A stretch of DNA of 60,972 nucleotides. Origin: an uncultured Sulfitobacter sp. (GTDB taxonomy: Bacteria > Pseudomonadota > Alphaproteobacteria > Rhodobacterales > Rhodobacteraceae). Below, one piece after another: positions 1 through 8,207 of this stretch. The DNA lies in assembly GCA_947502265.1 (NCBI GenBank), contig CANMZB010000022.1:1-60972 (forward strand), read 5' to 3'. The position numbers were made by a program, and so were the translations under genes. Under the pieces are notes generated by a model, which did no database searches, was not told where the DNA came from, and was given only the letters and a program-made list of their open reading frames with translations. The stretch's first letter is position 1, and every line of letters begins with the position of its first letter.

Positions 1-38
1 ACTGTGCTCGATATTATGAAGCGGCGGCGACAGAAATC

Positions 39-76
39 CTTGTGATACGATCCTGCCCCCTACCGGAATCTACCCC
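39..76 (-). repeat. Tn3-family-like terminal inverted repeat (left copy)
   Basis: Read on the minus strand this 38-bp sequence begins GGGGTAGATTCCGG and ends GTATCACAAG. It matches 60896-60933 at 36 of 38 positions, and similarity stops abruptly on both sides. The GGGG...(T)AAG ends and the 38-bp length are the hallmark of Tn3-family terminal repeats. The GGGG end faces rightward, so the element itself lies to the left; positions 1-38 would be its inner edge. The lnt reading frame is broken exactly at the GGGG boundary. Confidence 0.75.
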
Positions 77-481
77 TGTTAGCATGGTGCCGCGCAGCCA
101 TTCCGAAACCGACCAGCAGACCGCGAAGATCAATGCGCCGGAGACACCTTTCGTCCTGCTCCATGCGAACGCTGCCATTGCCGCCGCCGGGAACAGCGCA
201 AGGCCGGCGGCCAGTCCAGCCACCGCAGGAACGGCCATCCAGCCGAACCGCTCCGCGTCGACGAAAAAGCTCTCCGCGATCCAGGACAATCCGAACAGGA
301 AGAAGCCAACGCCGAACGCCCATCCGGCAAGTCCGGCCCGCATGCGGCTCTCTCCGACCGTGAGGAGATACAGCGCGCCAAACGCGACGGGCAAAAGCAC
401 CGGCAACGAGAATGGTGGCAGAGCGAGAACCGCCAAAGCGCCGAGACCGAATGCACAGAATGTGAGGATGATACCTGACAT
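77..481 (-). pseudogene. lnt: Apolipoprotein N-acyltransferase, N-terminal fragment
   Basis: Lnt transfers an acyl chain to the N-terminal cysteine of lipoproteins in the inner membrane. The readable part covers only the hydrophobic N-terminal region, including a GVGFFLFGLSWI helix and WLRGTMLT. At position 76 it runs into the Tn3-like repeat and then a stop, so the whole nitrilase-type catalytic domain is missing and the product cannot be an active enzyme. I chose the ATG at 481; a GTG at 520, just after lspA, is also possible. It is the last gene of the leftward metal operon, directly after lspA. Pairing lspA with lnt is logical, since both act on lipoproteins. Confidence 0.75.
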
Positions 482-526
482 TCTGGAAATGCGGAGAACA
501 GTGATGCCGATTGAAATCACCGAGAT

Positions 527-1003
527 CTATCTTGAGGTTTCGGGCGCATCGACCTTCTCGCGCCCCGCGAAGATCAGCAAAATCCCGACGCCGCAGACCA
601 CGAAGACATCCGCAAGGTTGAACGCTGGCCAATGCGCCGTTCCGAGATAGAAATCCAGAAAGTCGGTCACACCGCCAAAGCGAAAACGATCCACGACATT
701 CCCAAGAGCGCCGCCGATCACTATGCCGTAGGCAACCGCCTCGGCTGCCCGCGTTGCCCGGATCAGCGAGACGGCAAGAAACAGGACGATGGTGGTGGCG
801 ACCAATGCAAGGACCCACCACGGCACATTCTGAAAGAACCCGAAGGTCACGCCGTAGTTGCGGTGGAAGATCAGGTTGAAGCCGGGGAACACAGCGACGC
901 CGGGGGCGAGCGTTTCCGCATTCGCGAGCACGAACGCCTTCGATGCCTGATCGGCGGCGAGCGCCGCGACAGCTGTACAAATGCCAATGGAGCGAATTGC
1001 CAT
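527..1003 (-). CDS. lspA: Lipoprotein signal peptidase (LspA)
   Basis: Aspartic peptidase of the inner membrane that removes signal peptides from prolipoproteins. The 158-residue length is normal. Visible family motifs are HRNYGVTFG, the GNVVDR motif with the first catalytic Asp, and FNLADVFV with the second, on a four-helix hydrophobic profile. Its start lies 3 bp after the stop of the ZIP gene, so it is translationally linked. In pbr-type lead resistance operons an LspA homologue (PbrC) accompanies a metal exporter, which fits the MerR-controlled metal island here. Whether it works in general lipoprotein maturation or only on an envelope metal-sequestration protein cannot be told. Confidence 0.93.
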   Translation of the reverse strand: MAIRSIGICTAVAALAADQASKAFVLANAETLAPGVAVFPGFNLIFHRNYGVTFGFFQNVPWWVLALVATTIVLFLAVSLIRATRAAEAVAYGIVIGGALGNVVDRFRFGGVTDFLDFYLGTAHWPAFNLADVFVVCGVGILLIFAGREKVDAPETSR

Positions 1004-1006
1004 GCG

Positions 1007-1798
1007 TCATCCCAACCAGACATCGAGGAACAGCATAACGACGAGGCCGATCGCAAGACCGGTCGTCGCCTGCTTCTGGTGGCCGCTGCGATGGGTTTCG
1101 GGGATGATCTCGTGGCTGATGACGTAAAGCATCGCGCCCGCTGCGAAGGCCAAGCCCCAAGGCAGCAGAGGCTCTGCCACGACAATTACCGCAGCACCCA
1201 GGAAACCGGTGACGGGTTCGACCAGTCCGGTCAGTGCTGCGATGCCGAACGCACGGCCCGCCGAGTATCGCTCGCCCAGTAGGGCGACTGCAACAGCCAG
1301 CCCTTCAGGCGCATTCTGCAATCCGATCCCGAGAGCGACGGGAAATCCGCCTGTAAAACCATCAGCTCCGAACGCAACGCCGACGGCCAAACCCTCCGGC
1401 GCATTGTGGATCGTGATGGCGATGATGAAGAGCCAGACACGGCGCAGCGAGGCAGCCTCGGGGCCTTCGCGCCCGCTGCTGAAATGCTCATGCGGGATCA
1501 TTTCGTTCATCATGGCGACCGCGCCCATGCCCATCAGGATCGCAGCACAGACGATCAGCGCCGGTATCGCGCCATCTCCGTATCGGCCCTCCGCTGCGTC
1601 GAGTGCCGGTATGATGAGAGAAAAGAAAGACGCGGCAAGCATGACCCCGGCGGCAAAGCCGAGCGAAATATCGCGCCATTTGCGTGACGGGGTCTTGCCG
1701 AGAAGCACGGGCGTCGCCCCGACGGCGGTCATGAGACCGGCGGCCAGGCTGCCTAGAAAGCCCAGTGCGACTGGTGAGAGTGTTGTGATTTGCTCCAC
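1007..1798 (-). CDS. ZIP-family metal transporter (GufA/ZupT type)
   Basis: Integral membrane divalent-metal transporter of the ZIP family, 263 residues from a GTG start. The paired metal-site motifs HNAPEG and QNAPEG lie in two consecutive helices, and a third motif, ISHEIIPE, follows. The histidine-containing loop (IPHEHFSS) sits between helices 3 and 4, as usual. It is tightly packed between the DUF411 gene (1-bp gap) and lspA. ZIP proteins normally import zinc or related metals to the cytoplasm. In a resistance-type operon it may handle lead, zinc or cadmium together with the two CDF exporters on the other side of the regulator. Confidence 0.9.
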   Translation of the reverse strand: MEQITTLSPVALGFLGSLAAGLMTAVGATPVLLGKTPSRKWRDISLGFAAGVMLAASFFSLIIPALDAAEGRYGDGAIPALIVCAAILMGMGAVAMMNEMIPHEHFSSGREGPEAASLRRVWLFIIAITIHNAPEGLAVGVAFGADGFTGGFPVALGIGLQNAPEGLAVAVALLGERYSAGRAFGIAALTGLVEPVTGFLGAAVIVVAEPLLPWGLAFAAGAMLYVISHEIIPETHRSGHQKQATTGLAIGLVVMLFLDVWLG

Positions 1799-1799
1799 T

Positions 1800-2252
1800 T
1801 TAACTCGCCGGATAGGACGAAAAGATCTCAGTGGAGCCGTCGGATTTCACCAGAAAGACATCGTAGGCTTCGGCATCGTCGCCGAAATCCATGCCGGGCG
1901 AGCCGATGGGCATGCCGGGCACGGCCAGGCCTATGGCATCGGGACGTTCTTCAAGCAGTCGAGTAATATCGGCTGGCGGAACGTGACCCTCGATGGTGTA
2001 GCCTTCGACGGTCGCCGTGTGACAGGAGAACATATCGACGGGAATACCGCGATCCATCTTCAGACGGATCAACGCCCCGCCCATATTCTCACCTTCAGGG
2101 GCGAAACCGGCCTCGGACAGCTTTTCCATCCAGGCAAGGCAACAACCGCAGCCGCGCGTCTTTCCGACGTGGATAGCGGTCTGGGCGGTCACGGCCGTCG
2201 CGGCAACAATCATGAGGGTCGCAGCCGCCAAGGTTGGAAACTTGTTTTTCAT
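1800..2252 (-). CDS. DUF411-family periplasmic metal-binding protein
   Basis: Secreted protein of about 150 residues with a signal peptide (MKNKFPTLAAATLM...). It has the DUF411 signature: a CGCC cysteine cluster followed by FSCHTATVEGY and a Met-rich VPGMPIGSPGM segment. Members occur in copper and other metal resistance clusters and probably bind metal through the Cys/Met residues. I placed the start at the ATG at 2252, which has AGGAAT just upstream. An in-frame ATG at 2276 overlaps the M23 stop but would put an odd leader before the signal peptide. It sits between the M23 gene and the ZIP gene in the same operon. Confidence 0.85.
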   Translation of the reverse strand: MKNKFPTLAAATLMIVAATAVTAQTAIHVGKTRGCGCCLAWMEKLSEAGFAPEGENMGGALIRLKMDRGIPVDMFSCHTATVEGYTIEGHVPPADITRLLEERPDAIGLAVPGMPIGSPGMDFGDDAEAYDVFLVKSDGSTEIFSSYPAS

Positions 2253-2272
2253 CGTAATTCCTGTCAAATCAG

Positions 2273-3622
2273 TCATGTGTCTTCGCGAAGAACGGTCACG
2301 AACCGTGTGCGCGTCGCTTCAAGGATTTCAGTGGCGTCCGCAGAGTCGAAATTTTCCACAGAGGCGAGTAATTCCTCCCCAAGCGGATCGATGGGACGCC
2401 CGTCCACGCGCACTTCGTAGTGAAGGTTCGGAGCTGTCGCCGTGCCTGTCTCACCGACCTGACCAATCGTTTCGCCTGCGACCACGCGGTTTCCGACGGC
2501 CAGACCGTCTGGCACAGCGCTGAGGTGAGCATAGCGTGTCATGGTGTCGGAACCGTGCGTGATCTCGACCACCCGGCCATACCCGCTCCGCCATCCGATG
2601 AAGGAGACCCGTCCGGGCGCGGTGGCCGCCACAGGCGTCCCCGCAGCGGCGGCATAATCGACGCCTGTATGCATCCGCATGTTACCGTAGATCGGATGCT
2701 TGCGCTGACCGAAGACCGACGACAGTCGCGCGCCTTCCACCGGCGGCGCGACCGTCCGCAGGATTTCTCCGTTCAGATAAACCGTCGCGCGCCCGCTGTC
2801 TTCGTCCGACCACACGATCTCGAATTGATCGTCGCCAAGATCGAGCGCCGCATAGGACATCAGCGGCTGGCCGATCTCGGAGCCGTCCGGAAGGACTGTC
2901 TGACCCCAGAGGATGTTCAGGCTTTCGCCGCCCTGGAGGTCCCGGCGAAAATCGACAGTGTCCCCCAGAATTTGGGCGAGATCGACGGCAAAACGGGCCG
3001 GGACGCCTGCCCGGTCGAACGAAGCGTAAATCGACCCATTCACCAGCAGCTGGCTCGCACGTTCAACTGTCGACGCGCTCGGCGTTACCGTCCGGCTCGC
3101 AATGGTGTCGTCCAGGTTGACTTCGATCCGCACACCGTCATCGACAGCCAATGTCACAATGGATGGCGTGCCGTCCGGGCGAAAGTCGACGCTGAGACGA
3201 TGGCCCGGTCGAAGGCGGCGCAGGTCGTATTCAACCGCCAGTGCCAGTGCGACTTCGGCCCGTGTTTGCGCCTCCATATCCGCGCGAGCGAGTAGCACGT
3301 CCAATGTGTCACCCGCCTCGACCGTCGCCTCCCAAGGCGGCATGGCGAGGGCCTGAACAAGCGCCATCAGATTATCTGGCTCGGCCCGTTCGAGTGCGAG
3401 AAACTCAGGCGGCTGAAAAGCGGCCGGAAGCATATTCGGCATCGTATCGCCGGATGTGATGACGCCTGGTCCATCGAGAGGTTCGGGTGGACTGACCAAA
3501 GCCACCGGAGCCTCGGAAAAGATGTTCTCGGGCGGTGCCTCTAGGATCAAAGCCCGGCTCGCTATAGTGCCGACCGCTGCTGCGGCCACGGTCGCTCCCA
3601 AAACGATATGTCTCAGTTTCAA
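2273..3622 (-). CDS. M23 (LytM) family peptidase-like envelope protein
   Basis: 449-residue exported protein: signal/anchor segment at the N-terminus, a long middle region and a C-terminal LytM domain. The zinc-site residues are seen in MHTGVDY (about residue 316) and YAHLS. The usual HLH triplet, however, reads NLH (TAPNLHYEV, about residue 399), so the first His of this motif, normally catalytic, is Asn. The protein may be a low-activity or non-catalytic regulator of cell-wall hydrolases, as EnvC/NlpD-type factors are. It overlaps the upstream sco stop by 4 bp. A wall-modifying protein fits with the two L,D-transpeptidases in the same regulon. Confidence 0.85.
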   Translation of the reverse strand: MKLRHIVLGATVAAAAVGTIASRALILEAPPENIFSEAPVALVSPPEPLDGPGVITSGDTMPNMLPAAFQPPEFLALERAEPDNLMALVQALAMPPWEATVEAGDTLDVLLARADMEAQTRAEVALALAVEYDLRRLRPGHRLSVDFRPDGTPSIVTLAVDDGVRIEVNLDDTIASRTVTPSASTVERASQLLVNGSIYASFDRAGVPARFAVDLAQILGDTVDFRRDLQGGESLNILWGQTVLPDGSEIGQPLMSYAALDLGDDQFEIVWSDEDSGRATVYLNGEILRTVAPPVEGARLSSVFGQRKHPIYGNMRMHTGVDYAAAAGTPVAATAPGRVSFIGWRSGYGRVVEITHGSDTMTRYAHLSAVPDGLAVGNRVVAGETIGQVGETGTATAPNLHYEVRVDGRPIDPLGEELLASVENFDSADATEILEATRTRFVTVLREDT

Positions 3623-4245
3623 GATTCTGCCCCCTCGGTTCTGTCCTGCATCGCGCGCCTTATCTTCGGCACGGCGAATTCGCGCGGTTCGTGGTAATCG
3701 ATGATGCTGACGAAGCGGCCTGTCGCATCGAACAGGAAAACACCCGCCGTGTGATTCATCGTATAGCTGCCGTCTTCACCCTCGACCTTCTCATAGGTGG
3801 CGCGGAAACCGTCGGCGATGGCGGCGATCTGGTCGAGCGAGCCTGTCCATCCCTGAATCTGCGGATGGAAATACGAGACATACTCGGCCATGGTCTCGAC
3901 CGTGTCGCGGTCCGGATCTACGGTGATGAAAACAGTGCGCAGATCTTCGGCCTCCGGCCCAAGCTCGTCGAGCCAGCCGGAAATATCCGAGAGGGTCGTC
4001 GGGCAGACGTCCGGGCAGTAGGTGAAGCCGAAGAATACCAGACTGGGCTGACCGATGAGGGTTTCCGGACCTACATCCCGACCATCCTGATTGGTCAGGC
4101 TGAAGTCCATCGAGGTCAGCGGCATGGGCCGCTTACCCGGAGCGGAGTCAGCCCCAGGCCCATCGACCTGCCACCAGCCGACGAACAGGGCGGCAAAAAT
4201 TGCCGCCGCTCCGATCGCTGCGATCTTGGCCACCCTCACCATCAT
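3619..4245 (-). CDS. SCO1/SenC family copper chaperone (second copy)
   Basis: Membrane-anchored thioredoxin-fold protein of 208 residues. It has an N-terminal hydrophobic anchor, the CPDVCP copper/redox motif at about residue 78, and the later conserved His in MNHTAGVF. SCO proteins deliver copper to the CuA site of cytochrome oxidase or act as thiol-disulfide reductases in the periplasm. It lies 5 bp after the PCuAC-like gene, a classic functional pair, and overlaps the M23 gene by 4 bp. A second, diverged SCO gene opens the operon at 6460, so the two are paralogues rather than a recent duplication. Confidence 0.92.
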   Translation of the reverse strand: MMVRVAKIAAIGAAAIFAALFVGWWQVDGPGADSAPGKRPMPLTSMDFSLTNQDGRDVGPETLIGQPSLVFFGFTYCPDVCPTTLSDISGWLDELGPEAEDLRTVFITVDPDRDTVETMAEYVSYFHPQIQGWTGSLDQIAAIADGFRATYEKVEGEDGSYTMNHTAGVFLFDATGRFVSIIDYHEPREFAVPKIRRAMQDRTEGAES

Positions 4246-4250
4246 TCGGA

Positions 4251-4733
4251 TCAGCCTTCGGGGCCGCGTGCGCCGATGCCAAGGACCGGGACGGTGATTT
4301 CAAGCTCCGTTCCGTCAGAAAAGAGCAGGGTCAGCGGAAAGGTCTCACCCTCGACGAGCGGAGATTGCAGTTGCATGAGCATGGCGTGATATCCGCCGGG
4401 TTCGAGGGCGATCATGCCCCCGGGCGGGATCATGATATCGTCCGCCGGTGCCATGCTGCTGACGCCGTCAGAATTGGTTCTGGTTTCGTGGATCGAGGCC
4501 ATGTCGGAGATCTTCGCGCGAAGACCGATGAGAGAGATCGGATCGTTGCCCTCGTTCCGAACGGTCAGATAGGCCCCGCCCGGTCGTGACATTCCAAGGC
4601 TCGCGCGCGCCCAAGGGCTCTCGACCACAATCCATGCGTTGTCTGACAACTGCTGCGCTGACGATGCCATTGGCAAGCCCATCAGAAGAGCGACAGACAG
4701 GCTCTGAATTGCGTTTGCGAAGGTTTTGAACAC
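4251..4733 (-). CDS. Periplasmic copper chaperone PCuAC
   Basis: Secreted copper-binding protein of 160 residues from a GTG start preceded by AGGAG at good spacing. A longer frame to 4811 has no better site and would overlap dsbA. The signal peptide ends near MASSAQQ. The Cu(I) ligands of the family are visible: SIHETR, then VSSMAP, then GYHAMLM, matching the H-x(n)-M-x(n)-H-x-M pattern. PCuAC hands copper to SCO or directly to cytochrome oxidase. It sits between the DsbA-like gene and the second sco, making a periplasmic copper/thiol module. Confidence 0.9.
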   Translation of the reverse strand: MFKTFANAIQSLSVALLMGLPMASSAQQLSDNAWIVVESPWARASLGMSRPGGAYLTVRNEGNDPISLIGLRAKISDMASIHETRTNSDGVSSMAPADDIMIPPGGMIALEPGGYHAMLMQLQSPLVEGETFPLTLLFSDGTELEITVPVLGIGARGPEG

Positions 4734-4752
4734 TTTGGTTCTCCTGTTCGTT

Positions 4753-5415
4753 CTAGTTGGTTGCCACAGCCTCGACTTCGGCTTGGACGAGCGACAAAAG
4801 CTGCTCCGCACCGAACTCTGGCAAAGGCTTACCGTTGACGAAGAACGTCGGTGTGCCCTGGATTCCGACAGCTTCTACATCGGCCCGATCCTGATTGAGG
4901 ACGCCGACGATGCTGGGTGACATGATCTGATTTGCGGCGGCGTCTGTGTCCAAGCCCGCCGCTCCGGCGATCTCCATGATGCGCTCCGCTGCCGGAGCGC
5001 CGTGAGAGGCCCAGGCGGGCTGATTTTCAAGCAGCGCTTCCAGCACGGGAACAAAAACGTCCTGCAACCGCGCCGCTTCCAGCACCTTGATCGCCAGCTC
5101 GGACCCCTCGCCGTGGAACGGCGTATAACGCATGACGACGCGCACATCGTCGGGGTATTGCGCGAGTATCTGCTTCACGATGGGATGGAAGGCGCGGCAG
5201 GCCTCGCAGGCGGGGTCGAAGAACTCCACGATGGTCACTGGCGCATCCTCACGCCCGAGTATGGGAGAATAGGACCGAACGAGACGATCCTGTTGTTCCA
5301 GCGGAACGGCTGTCGCCACCGGGGTCGGATCAGGGCGCGACACGAACCAGGCACCAGCCACGAAAACGGCCAGTACCAGAGTGAGTATCGCGAGCAGAAG
5401 AGTCTTTCGGTTCAT
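4753..5415 (-). CDS. dsbA: DsbA-like thiol oxidoreductase
   Basis: 220-residue thioredoxin-fold protein with one N-terminal membrane helix or uncleaved signal. The active site CEAC lies in FFDPACEACRAFH at about residue 70, and the cis-proline loop is GTPTFFVNG. It belongs to the DsbA/BdbD-like group (Thioredoxin_4) and would oxidise or shuffle disulfides in the periplasm. It overlaps dsbB by 4 bp, so the two form a BdbC/BdbD-type couple. In this operon its likely clients are the Cys-containing metal proteins (DUF411, the SCO proteins), but that is inference. Confidence 0.9.
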   Translation of the reverse strand: MNRKTLLLAILTLVLAVFVAGAWFVSRPDPTPVATAVPLEQQDRLVRSYSPILGREDAPVTIVEFFDPACEACRAFHPIVKQILAQYPDDVRVVMRYTPFHGEGSELAIKVLEAARLQDVFVPVLEALLENQPAWASHGAPAAERIMEIAGAAGLDTDAAANQIMSPSIVGVLNQDRADVEAVGIQGTPTFFVNGKPLPEFGAEQLLSLVQAEVEAVATN

Positions 5416-5855
5416 GTTGAAATCCGTCGAAGTTGAATGAGAAGGACAAGGATCGCCCCGAACGTCAGCAGGGAGAGCAGAGGGATTGGCAGGCCAAGGA
5501 TCAGCATCGCGTCATCGGTGCAGGATGGCCCGGACGCCGTGCAGGGGACGATCGGCGCCGGCACGATCCCTGCGTAAAGCAGGGAATGGTAAAGGGCGAC
5601 GGCACCACCCAGAACCGCGAGCGGCGCGGCATAGCGCCAGATCGAGAGGTCGGCGCGCCAAGCCGCCACCCCGAGGATGACCGCGAGCGGGAACATGAAG
5701 GCACGCTGGAACCAGCACAGATTGCAGGGGGTCTGCCCCAGAACCTCTCCGATGAAGAGCACGGCAAGCGACACGGACAAGGCGACGAACCATGCCGCGA
5801 AGAGGAAAGCTACCGGGCTCGCGGCGCGTGGCGTTGCGTCTGGGCCAGCTGTCAC
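5412..5855 (-). CDS. dsbB: DsbB-like disulfide oxidoreductase
   Basis: Inner-membrane protein of 147 residues with four predicted helices. The first periplasmic loop has the quinone-linked CNLC pair (QTPCNLCWFQRA) and the second loop the PCTASGPSC pair, as in DsbB/BdbC. It reoxidises its DsbA partner and passes electrons to quinone. It overlaps the first sco stop and the dsbA start by 4 bp on each side, so translation is probably coupled along the operon. Confidence 0.9.
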   Translation of the reverse strand: MTAGPDATPRAASPVAFLFAAWFVALSVSLAVLFIGEVLGQTPCNLCWFQRAFMFPLAVILGVAAWRADLSIWRYAAPLAVLGGAVALYHSLLYAGIVPAPIVPCTASGPSCTDDAMLILGLPIPLLSLLTFGAILVLLIQLRRIST

Positions 5856-6460
5856 GCGCCGATCCTTTCGCGAAGATCAGTAACGATCAGTCCGGGTTCC
5901 TCGTCGTATTCGTAGATGCGGACAAATTCGCCTTCCGGATCGAAGAGAAGGAAGGACGACGTATGCCCCATCGTATAGCCGTCGGGCGCCGAGGCTTCCT
6001 CGATCTTCTGGTAGTAGATCTTGAAGGTCTCGGCAGTGCGTTCGATTTGGTCCGGCGGTCCGCTCAACCCAAGGATTCCCTGACCAAACTGGGGAACGTA
6101 GTTGGCCAGAGCGCTTGGCGTATCCCTTTCAGGGTCGACCGTGATGAACAGGGGCTGGACGGCGGAACCTTGGGTGCCGAGCTCGTCCATGACCTGCGCG
6201 ATGGTTGCGAGCCCCATGGGACACACGTCGGGGCAGTTCGCAAATCCGAAAAAGACGAGCATCCAGCGTCCCCGGAAATCCTCGTCGGTCTGCACCATAC
6301 CGGTATGGTCCGTCAGCTCAAAATCCGCAGTGAAACTCTCGGCCTCAGGATCAACACGCGCGGCGACCGGTCCCTGATTGCGTTCAGTCATCCAAAGCGT
6401 GGCTGACACCGCCGCAGCGACAACCACTGCCGACCAGAGAACTATCCGGACCTTCTTCAT
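5852..6460 (-). CDS. SCO1/SenC family copper chaperone (first copy)
   Basis: 202-residue SCO protein that opens the leftward operon. It has an N-terminal membrane anchor, a CPDVCP motif at about residue 77 and the partner His in MGHTSSFLLFD. The MerR-type promoter at 6498-6528 points straight into it, with a 37-bp leader. It probably acts with PCuAC and the DsbA/DsbB pair in periplasmic copper handling or thiol redox control. Placing copper chaperones under a Pb/Cd-type MerR regulator is unusual and suggests they protect thiol-rich or copper-dependent proteins during metal stress. Confidence 0.92.
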   Translation of the reverse strand: MKKVRIVLWSAVVVAAAVSATLWMTERNQGPVAARVDPEAESFTADFELTDHTGMVQTDEDFRGRWMLVFFGFANCPDVCPMGLATIAQVMDELGTQGSAVQPLFITVDPERDTPSALANYVPQFGQGILGLSGPPDQIERTAETFKIYYQKIEEASAPDGYTMGHTSSFLLFDPEGEFVRIYEYDEEPGLIVTDLRERIGA

Positions 6461-6497
6461 TGCTTGCGCTACCCACCTGTTCAGTTCGTCTGTGCGC

Positions 6498-6528
6498 GGG
6501 ATACAAGCTACAGCAGATAGAGGTTCAA
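6498..6528 (-). promoter_or_regulatory. MerR-type promoter of the leftward sco-lnt operon
   Basis: On the minus strand TTGAAC is followed by a 19-bp spacer and TATCCC. The spacer contains the imperfect dyad CTCTATCTGCTGTAG directly after the -35. A 19-bp spacer with a dyad between the boxes is the hallmark of promoters activated by MerR-family regulators. It lies between sco and the divergent merR gene. Confidence 0.75.
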
Positions 6529-6608
6529 GCGAAAAGTTACTTTTTGTTGTCCGAAGTCACGCTGATGTGAAACCTTTGTCTTTTCAATGGAGTTGGCTCT
6601 TCAGTAAG

Positions 6609-6623
6609 CTACAGTCTTTGTAG
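6609..6623. promoter_or_regulatory. MerR-type operator dyad upstream of merR
   Basis: CTACAGTCTTTGTAG is an inverted repeat (CTACA/TGTAG) 16 bp before the merR start codon. It resembles the dyads in the five 19-bp-spacer promoters of the island, but no good -35/-10 pair frames it. It is best read as an autoregulatory operator. Confidence 0.5.
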
Positions 6624-6638
6624 ATTGAAGGATCGCAC

Positions 6639-7067
6639 ATGCTGGCAATTGGAACACTATCGCGGAGAACCGGAACCAAGGTTCAGACGATCCGCTACTA
6701 CGAACAAATCGGTTTGATGAACGAGGCCGGAAGGACCGCAGGCGGCCAGCGCCGGTACTTTGAAAAGGACCTCGACCGGCTGGCTTTCATCCGGCACTCT
6801 CGCCAGCTCGGATTTTCGCTCGACTCCATCCGGGAGCTGCTGGACCTCTCGGACAACCCGTCCCAATCCTGCGCGGAGGCGGATTCGATCGCGCGTCGGC
6901 AACTCCACCAAGTCGAACAGCGGATCAAGCGTCTGCAAGCGCTTAAGAAGGAATTGAAACGCATGGTCGCCGAGTGCGACGGTGACAGCGTTGCGGAGTG
7001 CAAGGTTCTGGAGGTCCTTCGAGACCATGCGGAATGTCTCACCGAGCACGACGAGATTGGGGCTTGA
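6639..7067 (+). CDS. MerR-family heavy-metal regulator (PbrR/CadR/ZntR type)
   Basis: 142-residue transcription factor. The N-terminal winged helix-turn-helix is clear ([21 protein letters not shown]). A long dimerisation helix follows from about residue 75 to 115, then a cysteine-rich tail. Candidate metal ligands are the Cys in QSCAEAD and those in [13 protein letters not shown] and HAECL. The pattern fits Zn/Cd/Pb sensors rather than CueR or MerR itself; the exact metal is not certain. It is divergent from the sco operon and overlaps ynfA by 4 bp (TTGA). Five promoters with matching dyads suggest it controls the whole island. Confidence 0.92.
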   Translation: MLAIGTLSRRTGTKVQTIRYYEQIGLMNEAGRTAGGQRRYFEKDLDRLAFIRHSRQLGFSLDSIRELLDLSDNPSQSCAEADSIARRQLHQVEQRIKRLQALKKELKRMVAECDGDSVAECKVLEVLRDHAECLTEHDEIGA

Positions 7068-7390
7068 ACGCCGCAATTGCCTATCCGCTGGCTGCTGTCG
7101 CGGAGATCAGCGGGTGTTTCGCCATCTGGGCGTGGTGGCGTCTTGGGGCATCACCGCTCTGGCTCGCACCCGGCATAATCGCGCTCGCGCTTTTCGGCTG
7201 GTTGCTGGCGCAGGTCGAAACCAGCGCAGCGGGCCGCGCTTTCGCAGCCTATGGCGGCATCTACATCGGGGCCTCCATGCTCTGGATGTGGTTCGTCGAG
7301 GGCGAGCGACCTGACAGATGGGACTTCATAGGGACGTCCATCTGTTTGATCGGTGCCGCGATTATTCTTTCGGTGCCCAGAGGGACGTAA
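7064..7390 (+). CDS. ynfA: YnfA-family small membrane protein
   Basis: 108-residue, four-helix inner-membrane protein of the UPF0060/YnfA family. It is recognised from the near-complete family pattern: [38 protein letters not shown] and [23 protein letters not shown] start overlapping the merR stop gives the canonical N-terminus. YnfA is a small-multidrug-resistance-like protein of uncertain substrate. It is translationally coupled to merR, which is common in metal-resistance islands. Confidence 0.9.
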   Translation: MNAAIAYPLAAVAEISGCFAIWAWWRLGASPLWLAPGIIALALFGWLLAQVETSAAGRAFAAYGGIYIGASMLWMWFVEGERPDRWDFIGTSICLIGAAIILSVPRGT

Positions 7391-7400
7391 ATAAGCTATT

Positions 7401-7431
7401 TTGGATCTACAGTCGTTAGAGATTCTATATA
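7401..7431 (+). promoter_or_regulatory. MerR-type promoter of the first CDF gene
   Basis: TTGGAT, a 19-bp spacer and TATATA. The spacer begins with the dyad CTACAGTCGTTAGAG. It lies 73 bp before the CDF start and has the same geometry as the promoters at 6498, 8148, 10472 and 12221. Confidence 0.75.
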
Positions 7432-7503
7432 TCTTTTTGACAGCTGCATCCGAAGAGGGCGTTTCTGCCCCCTTTCTTAGAAATCGGAAGGTTTGCCAGT
7501 TCG

Positions 7504-8121
7504 ATGGTCGAAAGCGAATTCAGCGGGAAGAATGAAAAAGAGCGCCAGACGCTCTGGATTGTTCTCGGTCTCAATCTCGCAATCGCTGCGGGGTTCTTCG
7601 CCACGGGAGCCATCGGCGATTCCAGCGCCCTGATCGCCAATGGTCTCGACAACACATCCGACAGCCTCGTCTATGGCATCAGCCTTCTGGCCTTGTCCCG
7701 GTCGTCGAAGTGGAAGCGGGGTGCCGCAAACGTATCCGGCGGATTGCTTCTGATCTTTGCGGTTGGCATTCTGATTGACGCTTGGCGGCGCTATGTTGGC
7801 GGTTCCGAACCGCTCGGAACTCTGATGATCGCAATGTCGCTGGTCGCTGCGGTCGTCAACCTCGCCTGCATCTGGCTGCTCGGGCGACTGAAGGAACCGG
7901 ACGTGAACATCCGGGCCGCCAACACCTTCAGCCTCAACGATTTCGCATCGAACGGCGGCATCCTGATCGCGGGCGGTCTCGTTTGGTGGCTGGGCAGCAA
8001 CTGGCCCGACCTCGTTGTCGGGGTCGCGGTGGCCGGCATCGCTGCGTGGGGCGGCATAGGCATCCTGCGGGACGCGCATGACGAGCATCACAAGGCAGTT
8101 CACAATCACCAACCAGAATAG
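7504..8121 (+). CDS. CDF-superfamily transporter lacking the cytoplasmic domain
   Basis: 205-residue, six-helix membrane protein of the cation diffusion facilitator superfamily, with only a short His-rich tail (DEHHKAVHNHQPE) in place of the usual C-terminal cytoplasmic domain. The metal-site positions differ from ordinary Zn-CDFs: helix 2 has NGLDNTSDSL and helix 5 has SLNDFASNGG, so several His/Asp positions are Asn or Ser. It may have altered metal selectivity. It has its own MerR-type promoter, so metal-induced export is the simplest role. Confidence 0.8.
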   Translation: MVESEFSGKNEKERQTLWIVLGLNLAIAAGFFATGAIGDSSALIANGLDNTSDSLVYGISLLALSRSSKWKRGAANVSGGLLLIFAVGILIDAWRRYVGGSEPLGTLMIAMSLVAAVVNLACIWLLGRLKEPDVNIRAANTFSLNDFASNGGILIAGGLVWWLGSNWPDLVVGVAVAGIAAWGGIGILRDAHDEHHKAVHNHQPE

Positions 8122-8147
8122 TCTCTCGCGTCGCGACAAGATAAAGG

Positions 8148-8178
8148 TTGAAGCTACAGTGACTGTAGAAACTATCAT
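8148..8178 (+). promoter_or_regulatory. MerR-type promoter of the transglutaminase-CDF-methyltransferase operon
   Basis: TTGAAG, 19-bp spacer, TATCAT. The spacer holds the most symmetrical operator of the set, CTACAGTGACTGTAG (7+1+7). The first start codon is 29 bp downstream. This is the clearest MerR-family promoter in the island. Confidence 0.8.
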
Positions 8179-8207
8179 CTTTGCATAGTTGATTCTAGGA
8201 AACGCTC

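Noticed and set aside
60..1160. Long open frame on the minus strand overlapping lnt, lspA and ZIP
   Set aside because: Arg-rich shadow of three genes that have clear families in other frames.
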